From NCBI GenBank assembly GCA_004524535.1, contig SDNY01000011.1, positions 1 to 45,001 of the forward strand: 45,001 nt of DNA. Reading direction: 5' to 3'. Position 1 is the first letter of the stretch, and the number at the start of each line of letters is the position of its first letter. The notes under the pieces are model-generated. The model was not told the DNA's origin and searched no databases. It worked only from the letters and a program-made list of their open reading frames with translations. A program made the translations under genes and the position numbers. Source of the DNA: Promethearchaeota archaeon. Lineage in GTDB: Archaea > Asgardarchaeota > Lokiarchaeia > Sigyniarchaeales > SOKP01. Shown here in pieces: positions 24,890 through 33,332 of this stretch.

Positions 24890-25888
24890 ATGAAAGAAAT
24901 AACAAAGAGAATTTTGATTGGAATCTCTACAATCATGTTAATTATTGTCATGATTCTCTATGTTGATATAAAGGAAATTCTAAATAATTTAAATAAAATT
25001 TCAGTATTAGGAATATTCTTATTTATACTGATTTATACAACCACATTTATTTTACGTTCATTTAAACTAAAACAAGTATTTCATGGTTTAAATCTTAAAT
25101 CTTCACTCTTAATATTATATTGTTCCTATGGTGTTGGATTTGCCATTAATGAATTAACACCAGGTAAATTTGGGGACCTAGCAAGAATTGAATTTATACA
25201 ACAAAAGGAAAAAAATATATCATTATCTAAGAGTCTTTGTGGTGTATCAATCGAGAGATTTATAGATTTACTAGTACTGTTTTCATTTATTAGTTTAGTT
25301 ACTATTTATTTATATTTAAATAATTTCAAGGGAACCTCCAATCTAAACTTACATATTTATTTAGGTATTGGTGCACTTCTCCTATGTGGAGCCATAGTGG
25401 TGTTAATTTTACTTTTTTTCACATCTAATTGGATCTTAAATATTATTGGTAAGATTTCTTCAAAGTTTAAGCATAGATTGGAGCTTTTTCTTGAGAATTT
25501 TTTGAACGGAGTGAATGAATTTAGAAAAAATAAGAAAAGTTTAATTAAAGTTATTATCCTGAGTTTTCCAACATGGTTTTTGGATACGCTTACTCTCGTG
25601 CTTCTTTTTTATTTACTTGGATATGAAATTCACATATTCATAATTATAATGGCTCAAATAATAGTATTCTTTACAAAAGCATTTCCTATTACCCCTGGTG
25701 GATGGGTTATTTCGGAAAATGTAGGTTCCTTATTAATTTTTTTATTTTATCCATCAATTCCTTATAATATTATATTATCTATTTTTATTTTGGATCATTT
25801 AATAAGATCTGCCTATATATTTGTTTATGGAGTATTTTCTTCTGTTGGTTTTAATTTTAAATTTGAAAAAATGATAAAACAGATTTAA
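24890..25888 (+). CDS. YbhN/AglD-family integral membrane protein (LPG synthase/flippase-like)
   Basis: A 332-residue polytopic protein with about eight hydrophobic helices. It has the family signatures FILRSFKLKQVFHGL after the second helix, NELTPGKFGDLARIEFI, GVSIERFIDLLVLF, and a C-terminal AFPITPGGWVISENVGSLL. This family (UPF0104, including AglD of haloarchaea) handles polyprenyl- or lipid-linked sugars or amino acids; AglD acts in S-layer N-glycosylation. It lacks the soluble N-terminal transferase domain of some relatives. It lies in a run of glycan/lipid genes and is co-oriented with the GT2 gene but separated from it by the opposite-strand radical SAM gene. Confidence 0.88.
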   Translation: MKEITKRILIGISTIMLIIVMILYVDIKEILNNLNKISVLGIFLFILIYTTTFILRSFKLKQVFHGLNLKSSLLILYCSYGVGFAINELTPGKFGDLARIEFIQQKEKNISLSKSLCGVSIERFIDLLVLFSFISLVTIYLYLNNFKGTSNLNLHIYLGIGALLLCGAIVVLILLFFTSNWILNIIGKISSKFKHRLELFLENFLNGVNEFRKNKKSLIKVIILSFPTWFLDTLTLVLLFYLLGYEIHIFIIIMAQIIVFFTKAFPITPGGWVISENVGSLLIFLFYPSIPYNIILSIFILDHLIRSAYIFVYGVFSSVGFNFKFEKMIKQI

Positions 25889-25946
25889 AGGAACCAAATG
25901 AGAATTTATATGATGGAATAAAGAGATTTTAAGACTTAAATTCAAA

Positions 25947-26063
25947 TTAATACAATAGAATAATTATTAAAATTAATATAAATACTCCAATTAAAGAAAA
26001 AAATAATGCCATAAGATGATTATCTACTTTTATCTCCCTTTTTATCAATTCTAAATTTAAATT
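25947..26063 (-). pseudogene. Remnant of a third tandem membrane-protein copy (C-terminal 38 codons)
   Basis: On the minus strand this stretch reads IKREIKVDNHLMALFFSLIG and continues into an Ile/Leu-rich end with a TAA at 25947-25949. It aligns with the last residues of the two complete paralogues (IIVNNHLLTFYLSFIGVF). The spacer that follows (26074-26160) also matches the spacer between those paralogues (27301-27400). The rest of the gene is gone, so this is the end of a deleted third unit. Confidence 0.8.
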
Positions 26064-26159
26064 GCTTAGGAGATTTATGTACTTATTTTAACAAGTTTAA
26101 GTTATTGATTACAATGAAAAAAACTCTGAATTAGTATGATAAAAAATATTTTTATTAAA

Positions 26160-27221
26160 TTAATAGATTGGAGTTTTAAAAATAAAAATAATTATAATAT
26201 ATGATAAAAATACTCCAATAAATGACAAATAAAACGTCAGCAGATGATTATTTACTATTATTTTTTTTTTTAAAAATTTTAAATTCAATTTAAACCTAAA
26301 AAATTCTCTCTCCTTTAAAATTCCATAAAAAATTATAGATTGAAACCATCTTAAATATGGCCAGCTGAAAAATAAATAAGTACCGAGCGCAATCATTGAA
26401 ATTATGATTATTTCAAAAATATCAGAATTTTTTAATCTAAATAAAAGAAATAAAATAAATATACATATAAAAGGAATTAATCTTATATATATAGGCACAT
26501 AAGAACCTCTCTCATTCCACTCTGCTAATGATTGATAATAGTAAGGTAAGTAAAAAAGGGGTAAAACTATAAAAATGAAAATTAATAACGGGATAATGGT
26601 AAGAGAGATTTTTAAATCTTTCCAGTCTTTTTCATATAGAAATTTAATAAATAGAAATCCTATTGCTGGTATGGTATAAAACTTAATACACATTGATAAA
26701 CCTAAAAAGAGATAAAATAGATATCTCGCATAGATCTCTTTTTTTGGGTAAAATATCAATGCTAATAATAAAAAGAAGAAGAAGAAAGAATCTGTAATAT
26801 GATATCCGCAATTTTCTAAGCTAAAGGAATTATTTAGAAACCAAAACGGATTTAGCAAAAATAAAGCAAATGCATATTTTGTATTATTAATGTTAAAACT
26901 CTTTAAAACGAAATAAAACATCAAACATATCAATAGATCCCAAAAAAAAGCCCAAAAAGCAAAAATTTCAATACTTCTAAAAGATAAAAACACAAATACC
27001 AAAATAAAAATTTGAGTCAGTATCGGATAACCTCCCCATTGCTTAGAATAATTTAATTGAACATCTCCCCAAGATTTTTGAGGATTTAACATATGGATAT
27101 AATAATAATAAAATAACATAATTATTCTTGCCATAATACCTAAAAAAATAAAGATTAAAGCCTTTTTGGCAAAAATTTTATCCAAAATTCTTTTTTCTTC
27201 TATAACAACTTCATTTTCCAT
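26160..27221 (-). CDS. Multi-pass membrane protein, possible GT-C glycosyltransferase, copy A
   Basis: A 353-residue protein of about nine to ten hydrophobic helices, very rich in Phe, Ile and Tyr. The topology (cytosolic N-terminus, first helix, then a polar loop with SWGDVQLNYSKQWGGYP) resembles polyprenyl-phosphate-sugar-dependent GT-C transferases such as PIG-M or GT87 types. The acidic residues of that loop could be catalytic. I cannot name a family firmly. It is a tandem paralogue of the 349-residue protein at 27402, with a repeat unit of about 1242 bp including the upstream spacer with its cttataaag TATA-like box. A likely job is sugar addition outside the cell, fed by the GT2 enzyme at 22499; this is inference. 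Confidence 0.75.
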   Translation of the reverse strand: MENEVVIEEKRILDKIFAKKALIFIFLGIMARIIMLFYYYYIHMLNPQKSWGDVQLNYSKQWGGYPILTQIFILVFVFLSFRSIEIFAFWAFFWDLLICLMFYFVLKSFNINNTKYAFALFLLNPFWFLNNSFSLENCGYHITDSFFFFFLLLALIFYPKKEIYARYLFYLFLGLSMCIKFYTIPAIGFLFIKFLYEKDWKDLKISLTIIPLLIFIFIVLPLFYLPYYYQSLAEWNERGSYVPIYIRLIPFICIFILFLLFRLKNSDIFEIIIISMIALGTYLFFSWPYLRWFQSIIFYGILKEREFFRFKLNLKFLKKKIIVNNHLLTFYLSFIGVFLSYIIIIFIFKTPIY

Positions 27222-27401
27222 AAATATTCACCATAAAGAACATCTTATAAAGTTTTTTTTAATTGAGAATTTATCCTAAATTAAATTTACTAAAGAAAAT
27301 TCTGTATTTATTTTAACAAATTTAATTTATTAAATCTAATGAAAAAAATTCTGAATTAGAAGTATAAAAAAAAAATCTCATTAAATTAATAGCTTGAAGT
27401 T

Positions 27402-28451
27402 TTATAAATAAAAAATAATAATTAAAATTGAGTAAAAGACTCCAATAAATGACAAGTAAAAAGTCAATAGATGATTATTTACAATTATTTCTCTCTTTAT
27501 AACTCCTAAATTCAATTTAAACCTAAAAAATTCTCTCTCCTTTAAAATTCCGTAAAATATTATAGATTGAAACCATCTTAAAAATGGCCAACTAAAAAAG
27601 AGGTAAGTACCGAACGCAACCATTGAAATTATTATTGTTTCAAAAACATCAGACTTTTCTAATCTATATACAATAAATAAAGTAAATATACATATAAAAG
27701 GAAATGCTCTTATAAATCTTGGCACATAAGAACCTTTTAAATTCCATATTGCTAATGCTACATAATGATAAGGTAAGTAAAAAAGTGGTAAAACTATCAA
27801 TACTATCAATAGTGGGACGATGAGAATTCCCATTATTTTTAATTCTTCCCAGTTTTTTTCATATAGAAATTTAATAAATAGAAATCCTATTGCTGGGATA
27901 GTGTAGTATTTTATACACATTGATAATCCTAAAAAGATGTAAAACAAATATCTAGCATAACGCTCTTTTCTTGGATAATATATCAATGCCAGGAAAAAAA
28001 AGAACAAAAAGAATGATTCTGTAATATGATATCCACAACCCTCTAAGCTAAAAATATTGATAAAAAATAATAATGGATTGATTAAAAAAAACCCAAAAGC
28101 ATAACCTTTATTTTTAATATTAAAACTTCTTATAACAAAATAGAACATCAAACATGTCAACAATTCCCAAAAAAAAGCCCAAAAAACAAAAACTTCAAAC
28201 CTTCTAAAAGATAAAAACACAAATACATCAATAAAAATTTTACTCACCAAAGGATAATGCTCACTGGATTCATGATGATAATTTCTATAAACATCTCCCC
28301 AAGATATATAAGGATTTAACAGATGAATGTAATAATAAAAAAAAAGAATGAATACTCTTGCTGTAATACCTAGAAAAATGAAGATTAAAGCCTTTATGGC
28401 ATAAATTTTATCCAAACCTTTTTTTTCTTCTATACTAACCTCATTTTCCAT
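27402..28451 (-). CDS. Multi-pass membrane protein, possible GT-C glycosyltransferase, copy B
   Basis: A 349-residue paralogue of the preceding protein with the same start (MENEV, IEEK, LDKI), the same first-loop motif SWGDVYRNYHHES, and long matching blocks such as LYEKNWEELK and FLRWFQSIIFYGILKEREFF. The copies differ most in the first polar loop (QWGGYPILTQ against SSEHYPLVSK), where acceptor recognition would be expected, so they may have diverged in specificity. Each has its own almost identical upstream region (cataaatattcacca then cttataaag), so they are probably transcribed separately from duplicated promoters. The GT-C assignment is by topology only. Confidence 0.75.
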   Translation of the reverse strand: MENEVSIEEKKGLDKIYAIKALIFIFLGITARVFILFFYYYIHLLNPYISWGDVYRNYHHESSEHYPLVSKIFIDVFVFLSFRRFEVFVFWAFFWELLTCLMFYFVIRSFNIKNKGYAFGFFLINPLLFFINIFSLEGCGYHITESFFLFFFFLALIYYPRKERYARYLFYIFLGLSMCIKYYTIPAIGFLFIKFLYEKNWEELKIMGILIVPLLIVLIVLPLFYLPYHYVALAIWNLKGSYVPRFIRAFPFICIFTLFIVYRLEKSDVFETIIISMVAFGTYLFFSWPFLRWFQSIIFYGILKEREFFRFKLNLGVIKREIIVNNHLLTFYLSFIGVFYSILIIIFYL

Positions 28452-28576
28452 AAATATTCACCATATAAAACATCTTATAAAGTTTTTTCTTTATTGACAT
28501 ATTTATCCTAAATTTAATTTACATGGATACATAAATATTTATGGAAAGAATATTAACAATTGGTATTTATATTAAA

Positions 28577-29839
28577 ATGAAAAAAGTTGAACTGTTAGCC
28601 CCCGCAAAAAATTTCAAGGCAATAAAAGCAGCTTTAAAATATGCGGATTCTATTTATTTTGGAGTTAAAAAGCTTAATATGAGAATGCGGTCAGAGAATA
28701 TAGCTTTAGAAGATCTAAATAAAATAGTAGATTATTGTGAGAAAAATAATTTAAAAACAATATTAGCAACAAACGTTCTCGTATACGATAACGATTTGGA
28801 ATTACTTCGTGAAATATTAGAGAAAGCTAAAGATGCAGGAGTCAATGCGGTGATTGTTCATGATTTAGCAGCAATACAAATATCTAGAGAAATTAAATTA
28901 CCCTTTCATATATCCACACAATGTAATGTATCTAATTCAATATCTGCTGAATTTTACGAACAATTAGGTGCTGAACGTATTATTTTAGCTCGCGAATTAT
29001 CACTAGAAAAGATTAAAGAAATTAAAAGAAATATGACAAAAGCAGAAATCGAAGTGTTCATTCATGGTGCAATGTGTACATCAATAAGTGGTAGATGCTA
29101 TTTTTCGCAAGATATTTGTGGTACAGAAGAAAAATCAGCAAATAGAGGTAGTTGTATTCAACCTTGCAGAAGAAGATGGTGGTTGAAGGGTGAATCCGGA
29201 GAAGAATACATTTATGATGGAGTTCGATTCTTGAACTCAAGAGATTTATGTACTATAGCTTACATACCGCAATTAATCGAGGCTAACATTGATGCGTTTA
29301 AGATCGAAGGGCGAATGAGACACCCTCATTATGTTGAAATTGTGAGTAAAACATATCGAGAGGCAATTGAAGCTTATTATAGTGGAACATTTACGGAAAA
29401 AAAAGTGGGTAGATGGATTACAGATTTAAAAAAAGTTTATAATAGAGGTTTTACGCCTGGTTTTTATTTCAAAAGGATGACTGAAGATGACCATCAACAT
29501 AAATCACCTGCAAATTTATCTCACTTTAGATATATCAAAGTTGGATGGGTTGAAAAATATAATCAAAAAACCCAAACCGCACTTATTTTCTTAAATAATG
29601 GATATTTAACTAAAAACGATGATTTAATTATAATGGGTAAAAATACTGACACATATATTCATCAAAGAGCTAAATCAATAAAATACAAAGGAAAAAATGT
29701 CATCAAAACACCTCGAGGAAAACTAAATAATATTATTAAAGTTGAATTAAAACTCGATGATAATGCGGTTGGTAATGTGGAAGATCGGATTTATATATTT
29801 ACAGATAAAACATACGGAAAAAAAAAATATTCTTTATAA
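28577..29839 (+). CDS. Peptidase U32 family protein
   Basis: A 420-residue U32 protein counted from the ATG at 28577, which gives the conserved start KKVELLAPAKNFKAIKAA; the longer frame from 28541 adds 12 residues not seen in the family. The barrel domain has DSIYFGVKKLNMRMR, LATNVLVYD, PFHISTQCNVSN and the hallmark EVFIHGAMCTSISGRCYFS. A Cys cluster (in MCTS, GRCYF, DICG, GSCIQPCR) binds an iron-sulfur cluster in relatives. The C-terminal domain is the U32 beta-barrel. Although named peptidases, characterised members (TrhP, RlhA, UbiU/V) hydroxylate RNA bases or quinone precursors, so RNA modification is more likely. It is divergent from the tandem membrane-protein genes. Confidence 0.9.
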   Translation: MKKVELLAPAKNFKAIKAALKYADSIYFGVKKLNMRMRSENIALEDLNKIVDYCEKNNLKTILATNVLVYDNDLELLREILEKAKDAGVNAVIVHDLAAIQISREIKLPFHISTQCNVSNSISAEFYEQLGAERIILARELSLEKIKEIKRNMTKAEIEVFIHGAMCTSISGRCYFSQDICGTEEKSANRGSCIQPCRRRWWLKGESGEEYIYDGVRFLNSRDLCTIAYIPQLIEANIDAFKIEGRMRHPHYVEIVSKTYREAIEAYYSGTFTEKKVGRWITDLKKVYNRGFTPGFYFKRMTEDDHQHKSPANLSHFRYIKVGWVEKYNQKTQTALIFLNNGYLTKNDDLIIMGKNTDTYIHQRAKSIKYKGKNVIKTPRGKLNNIIKVELKLDDNAVGNVEDRIYIFTDKTYGKKKYSL

Positions 29840-29891
29840 GCACTGGAAAACAAAACAATGGAGGTACTTAATGATATTTTCGTCAAAATTA

Positions 29892-31649
29892 TTATTTAAA
29901 GATTTTCACTCCACGTTTTTCTAATTTATCTAATGAGTCTGGGATTTTAATTATGTTATTTTTTTCTAAATTAAGATATTTAAGTGATGAAAGCGACTTT
30001 ATCGACTCTGGCAAGGTTTTCAAGGTGTTAGCTCTTAAAAATAAATATTTGAGAGACGAGAGAGAACCAATAGTCTTTGGAAGTTCCATTAAATTATTAT
30101 TACCTAAATATAAATATTTTAAAGATTGGAGTGACCCTATTGAGTCTGGGATTTTTTCTAATTTATTATAATAACAGTATAAATATTTCAGTGCAGTAAG
30201 GGATCCAATTGAATCAGGAATCTTTATTAGATGGTTCTTTCCTAAATCTAATATTTCAAGTGTAAAGAGAGAACCCATTGAATCAGGTATAGTTTCTAAT
30301 TTATTAAATCCTAAGATTAAAGTTTTTAATTTATGAAGAGATCCTAATGATGCTGTTAGAGTGGTTAATCTATTACTTGATAAATCTAGTTCTTTTAAAG
30401 AAGATAACTGTCCGATTGATTCTGGGAGCATTGTAATATTGTTTTTACTCAAATCTAAGATTTCTAAGGAAGATAGTGATCCTATCGATTTCGGTAACTC
30501 CTTTAACAAATTATCATATAAATCAAGTTCTCTGAGTGAAGTAAGCAACCCAATTGATTCAGGAAGCGTTTCCAGATGATTAAGACCAAGTTTTAATTCT
30601 TCAAGTGAAATCATTTTTCCTATTGACTCTGGAAGATTCTTTAAATCATTTCTCTGCAAATTTAATCGCTTCAGGGAATCTAATCCTCCTATTGTTTCTG
30701 GAAGTGATCTTAATTTATTATTATGGATGTCTAATCTCACTAATGATTTTAAATTGCCTATGGATTCAGGTAATTCAGTTAAATAATTAGATGATAAACT
30801 TATATTCTCTATAGATGAAAGTGAACCTATAGTCTTTGGAATAGATTTTAGCTTATTTTCCATCAAACCTAAATATTTAAGGTTGCTAAGAGCTCCTATT
30901 GATTCTGGTAAAGTTTCTATATTATTTCCTTTTAAAAACAAAGCCGTTAAAGAGGTTAATGAACCTATCGATTTAAAAATAGATTTTAAATTATTATTTC
31001 TAATATTGAGTCTTTTTAGTGATTTTAATGAACCAATAGATTCAGGTAAAGTTGATAATTCATTATTTCCTAAATACAATATTTCTAATGAAAAAAGAGC
31101 ATTGATGGATGTTTTAAAAATTTCAAGTTTATTTCCACTTAAATCTAGTGTTTTTAAATTTGATAAATTGTTTAGAGATGAGGGAATATCTTTTAATTTA
31201 TTCTCACTTAAATCCAAGAATTCTAAAGAAGAGATAGATCCTAAAGATTCTGGTAAACATACTAAATTATTCGATTCAAGGTGTAATTCCTTTAAGGAAG
31301 AAAGATTACCTATTGATTCAGTCAATTCTGATAATTGATTCTCACTAAAATCTAAAATTTCAAGAGAATCGAATGAAAAAAATTCATCAGGGACATTCTC
31401 TAAATTATTTCCTCTTAAATATAACTCTTTAAGAAAACTCAAAGAAAATATTGATTTTGGAATAGATGTTAACCCACAAGAAAAAAGTCCTAATCCAGAG
31501 ATATGACCTTCATGAGTAAAAAAACCAATATTATAATATTGTAGTTCAGTAAGTTCAGGTAAAGGTGATCCAATTATTTTTTCTAAAACTCCAATTACTT
31601 CTTTTTCTTCCACTGGAATTAAATCTTCAGAACTTCTTTCTTCTGGCAT
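29892..31649 (-). CDS. Leucine-rich-repeat protein with about 23 repeats
   Basis: A 585-residue protein made almost wholly of 23-residue leucine-rich repeats with the consensus LKxLxLxxNxLxxLPESIGSLSS. I count about 23 units from residue 52 to the C-terminus. A short N-terminal cap precedes them (residues 1-50, acidic, with VIGVLEKIIGSPLPELTELQ). There is no signal peptide and no membrane segment, so it is cytosolic. The LPxSIGxLxxL type is the SHOC2/Ras-group class, common in eukaryotes, where it binds Ras-like GTPases. In Asgard genomes LRR proteins are often found with small GTPases, but none is adjacent here. The regularity (IGSLSS recurring many times) points to growth by internal duplication. 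Confidence 0.93.
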   Translation of the reverse strand: MPEERSSEDLIPVEEKEVIGVLEKIIGSPLPELTELQYYNIGFFTHEGHISGLGLFSCGLTSIPKSIFSLSFLKELYLRGNNLENVPDEFFSFDSLEILDFSENQLSELTESIGNLSSLKELHLESNNLVCLPESLGSISSLEFLDLSENKLKDIPSSLNNLSNLKTLDLSGNKLEIFKTSINALFSLEILYLGNNELSTLPESIGSLKSLKRLNIRNNNLKSIFKSIGSLTSLTALFLKGNNIETLPESIGALSNLKYLGLMENKLKSIPKTIGSLSSIENISLSSNYLTELPESIGNLKSLVRLDIHNNKLRSLPETIGGLDSLKRLNLQRNDLKNLPESIGKMISLEELKLGLNHLETLPESIGLLTSLRELDLYDNLLKELPKSIGSLSSLEILDLSKNNITMLPESIGQLSSLKELDLSSNRLTTLTASLGSLHKLKTLILGFNKLETIPDSMGSLFTLEILDLGKNHLIKIPDSIGSLTALKYLYCYYNKLEKIPDSIGSLQSLKYLYLGNNNLMELPKTIGSLSSLKYLFLRANTLKTLPESIKSLSSLKYLNLEKNNIIKIPDSLDKLEKRGVKIFK

Positions 31650-31810
31650 TATTACTTTCTATAAAAATTTTTTATATATTTTTCTCAAAAAAAAAATATT
31701 CATTTCTTGTATATGTAATATAATAATAAAATTATTTCATAAATTAGATTGATAAAATTTTAACTTTAATTATGAAATAGAAGAAAATATATTCAAAAAA
31801 TAAAATTCAA

Positions 31811-32563
31811 TTAAAAATAAAGATCCATTGATTGAGCATATTTATAAGACATTTGTATATTTTTATTTCCTTCGTCAGAGATATTCATATGGCCAGGTAA
31901 TAAATATTTCACGTCTAAATGATTCGCTATAAATTTAATTGAGTTTTGAAGATCTTTTAAAGAACTTCCTGGGAAGTCGAACCTGCCTATGCTACCGCCT
32001 GTAAATACTAAATCCCCAGGAATTAATATCTTTTTGGAGGGTTCGTAGTAAGAGATCGACCCTAAAGAATGTCCAGGCGTATAATGAATTTGAAAAATGA
32101 ACTCAGAATTAATACTAATTTCTTTTAGATTGGTTAAATCTTTGATTTTAAGTGGTATTATCTTAGCTCCAAACATTTTAGGAGTTATTCCAAGAGCCCC
32201 AGGACAAATTTTTGATTCATCCCCTTCAGATAAGATTTGAACAGTTTCTCCATACGCAAAAATTTCAGGAGGATTATCTTTCATCTTCTCCATTAGAGGA
32301 TAAAGTCCAATAACATGGTCAATATGCTCATGAGTTAGAAAGATTTTCTTTATGTTATTATGATCAAGACCACAATTTTCCATTCCTTTCAATAGCCCAG
32401 ATACAGCTAAACTATTCCCAGCATCAAATAAAGCGATTTCTTTAGTATCGCTGTCGATTATACAATACTGATTACAATCTAACATTTGATTTTCTGAAAA
32501 ATAATACAAATTTTTTAAGATTTCTTTACCTCTTTTTTCAGAACTACTGCTTTTAAAAAACAT
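31811..32563 (-). CDS. MBL-fold metallo-hydrolase (glyoxalase II-like)
   Basis: A 250-residue metallo-beta-lactamase-fold hydrolase. Metal ligands are seen as THEHIDH (HxHxDH), the His of YTPGHSLGSISYY, the Asp of LIPGDLVF and the terminal His of LLPGHMN. The order and spacing fit glyoxalase II-like enzymes, which hydrolyse thioesters or other esters at a dinuclear zinc or iron site. The first 35 residues are basic and less conserved. It is divergent from the ModE-like regulator with 78 bases between starts, so the regulator may control it; that is inference. Confidence 0.92.
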   Translation of the reverse strand: MFFKSSSSEKRGKEILKNLYYFSENQMLDCNQYCIIDSDTKEIALFDAGNSLAVSGLLKGMENCGLDHNNIKKIFLTHEHIDHVIGLYPLMEKMKDNPPEIFAYGETVQILSEGDESKICPGALGITPKMFGAKIIPLKIKDLTNLKEISINSEFIFQIHYTPGHSLGSISYYEPSKKILIPGDLVFTGGSIGRFDFPGSSLKDLQNSIKFIANHLDVKYLLPGHMNISDEGNKNIQMSYKYAQSMDLYF

Positions 32564-32641
32564 TTTATTGAAAGAAGTTAGCTTAACTTTAATGTTTTTT
32601 CTTTATAAAGTTTAATAAATTCTGCAAAATAATTATATATT

Positions 32642-33037
32642 ATGTCTAAAGAGCCCAATATTGATGATTTAAAATCCAAAATAGATTTCGGAATAAAAAT
32701 ATGGTTAGAATTTAAGGAAGGTGATAAAAAAAAGAATATCTTGGGCTCTGGATGGGCAAAACTTTTAGAAAGTTTAGATAAAACCGTGAGCGGATCATTA
32801 ATTCAAGCTGCTGAAGAGTGTGGATATTCGTATAAATATGCTTGGAATATTTTAAAGCGCATTGAAAAAAGAACAGGATTCTCACCCGTAGAGACACGCA
32901 AAGGAGGTCGTGGAGGAGGGGGTTATGTCGAATTAAATGAATGGGGGAAATATCTTTTAAAAACTTACAATAATTTACTATTTGAACTTGAAAAAATAGA
33001 AAAAAAACTTGGAGAAACTTTTAAAATTAATGAATAA
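32642..33037 (+). CDS. ModE-like winged-helix transcriptional regulator
   Basis: A 131-residue DNA-binding protein matching the N-terminal domain of the molybdate regulator ModE (LysR-type winged helix). The helix-turn-helix lies in SLIQAAEECGYSYKYAWNIL, followed by KRIEKRTGFSPVETRKGGRG (wing) and GYVELNEWGKYLLKTYN. The molybdate-binding MOP domain is absent, as in many archaeal homologues, so the ligand is unknown. The stand-alone form is usually a molybdate- or tungstate-linked regulator. No transport genes are adjacent. It is divergent from the MBL hydrolase gene. Confidence 0.88.
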   Translation: MSKEPNIDDLKSKIDFGIKIWLEFKEGDKKKNILGSGWAKLLESLDKTVSGSLIQAAEECGYSYKYAWNILKRIEKRTGFSPVETRKGGRGGGGYVELNEWGKYLLKTYNNLLFELEKIEKKLGETFKINE

Positions 33038-33332
33038 ATACATTTTAATATAAAATAGCATTTCCGCACAATAATTAATTTAATTTGAAACAATCATGGG
33101 AGGTAATCTTAAGCAATTTGGCGAAATATATTGGTTTATCTTATAAAAGGATATTTTTATGAAACTGCTAGAACTTTTAAATTAATAATTTATTAATTAA
33201 TCAGATTAAATGAATTTAAAATGGGTTGAAAATGTTATAAGTAAAATTAAGAATAATTTTAATAATTAAGTGATTATAAGATCTAATAATAATAATTATA
33301 AATATAAAAAAAATTGAGGCTATAACCGTAGA
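33038..33332. other. Intergenic region upstream of the actin-like gene
   Basis: An AT-rich spacer of 295 bases. I see only a 16-codon frame opening at the ATG near 33095, which I do not support as a gene, and TATA-like AT stretches before 33333. No RNA gene or strong hairpin is visible. Confidence 0.5.

Noticed and set aside
26160-28451. Tandem repeat of about 1.24 kb as a possible insertion sequence
   Set aside because: No transposase, terminal inverted repeats or target duplication. The units are paralogous membrane-protein genes with their spacers.
30883-31338. 151-codon plus-strand frame and several shorter ones opposite the LRR gene
   Set aside because: They repeat IDSGK-like motifs because they mirror the LRR repeats on the minus strand.
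33095-33145. 16-codon frame upstream of the actin-like gene
   Set aside because: Too short, no conserved features, and expected by chance in AT-rich spacer.
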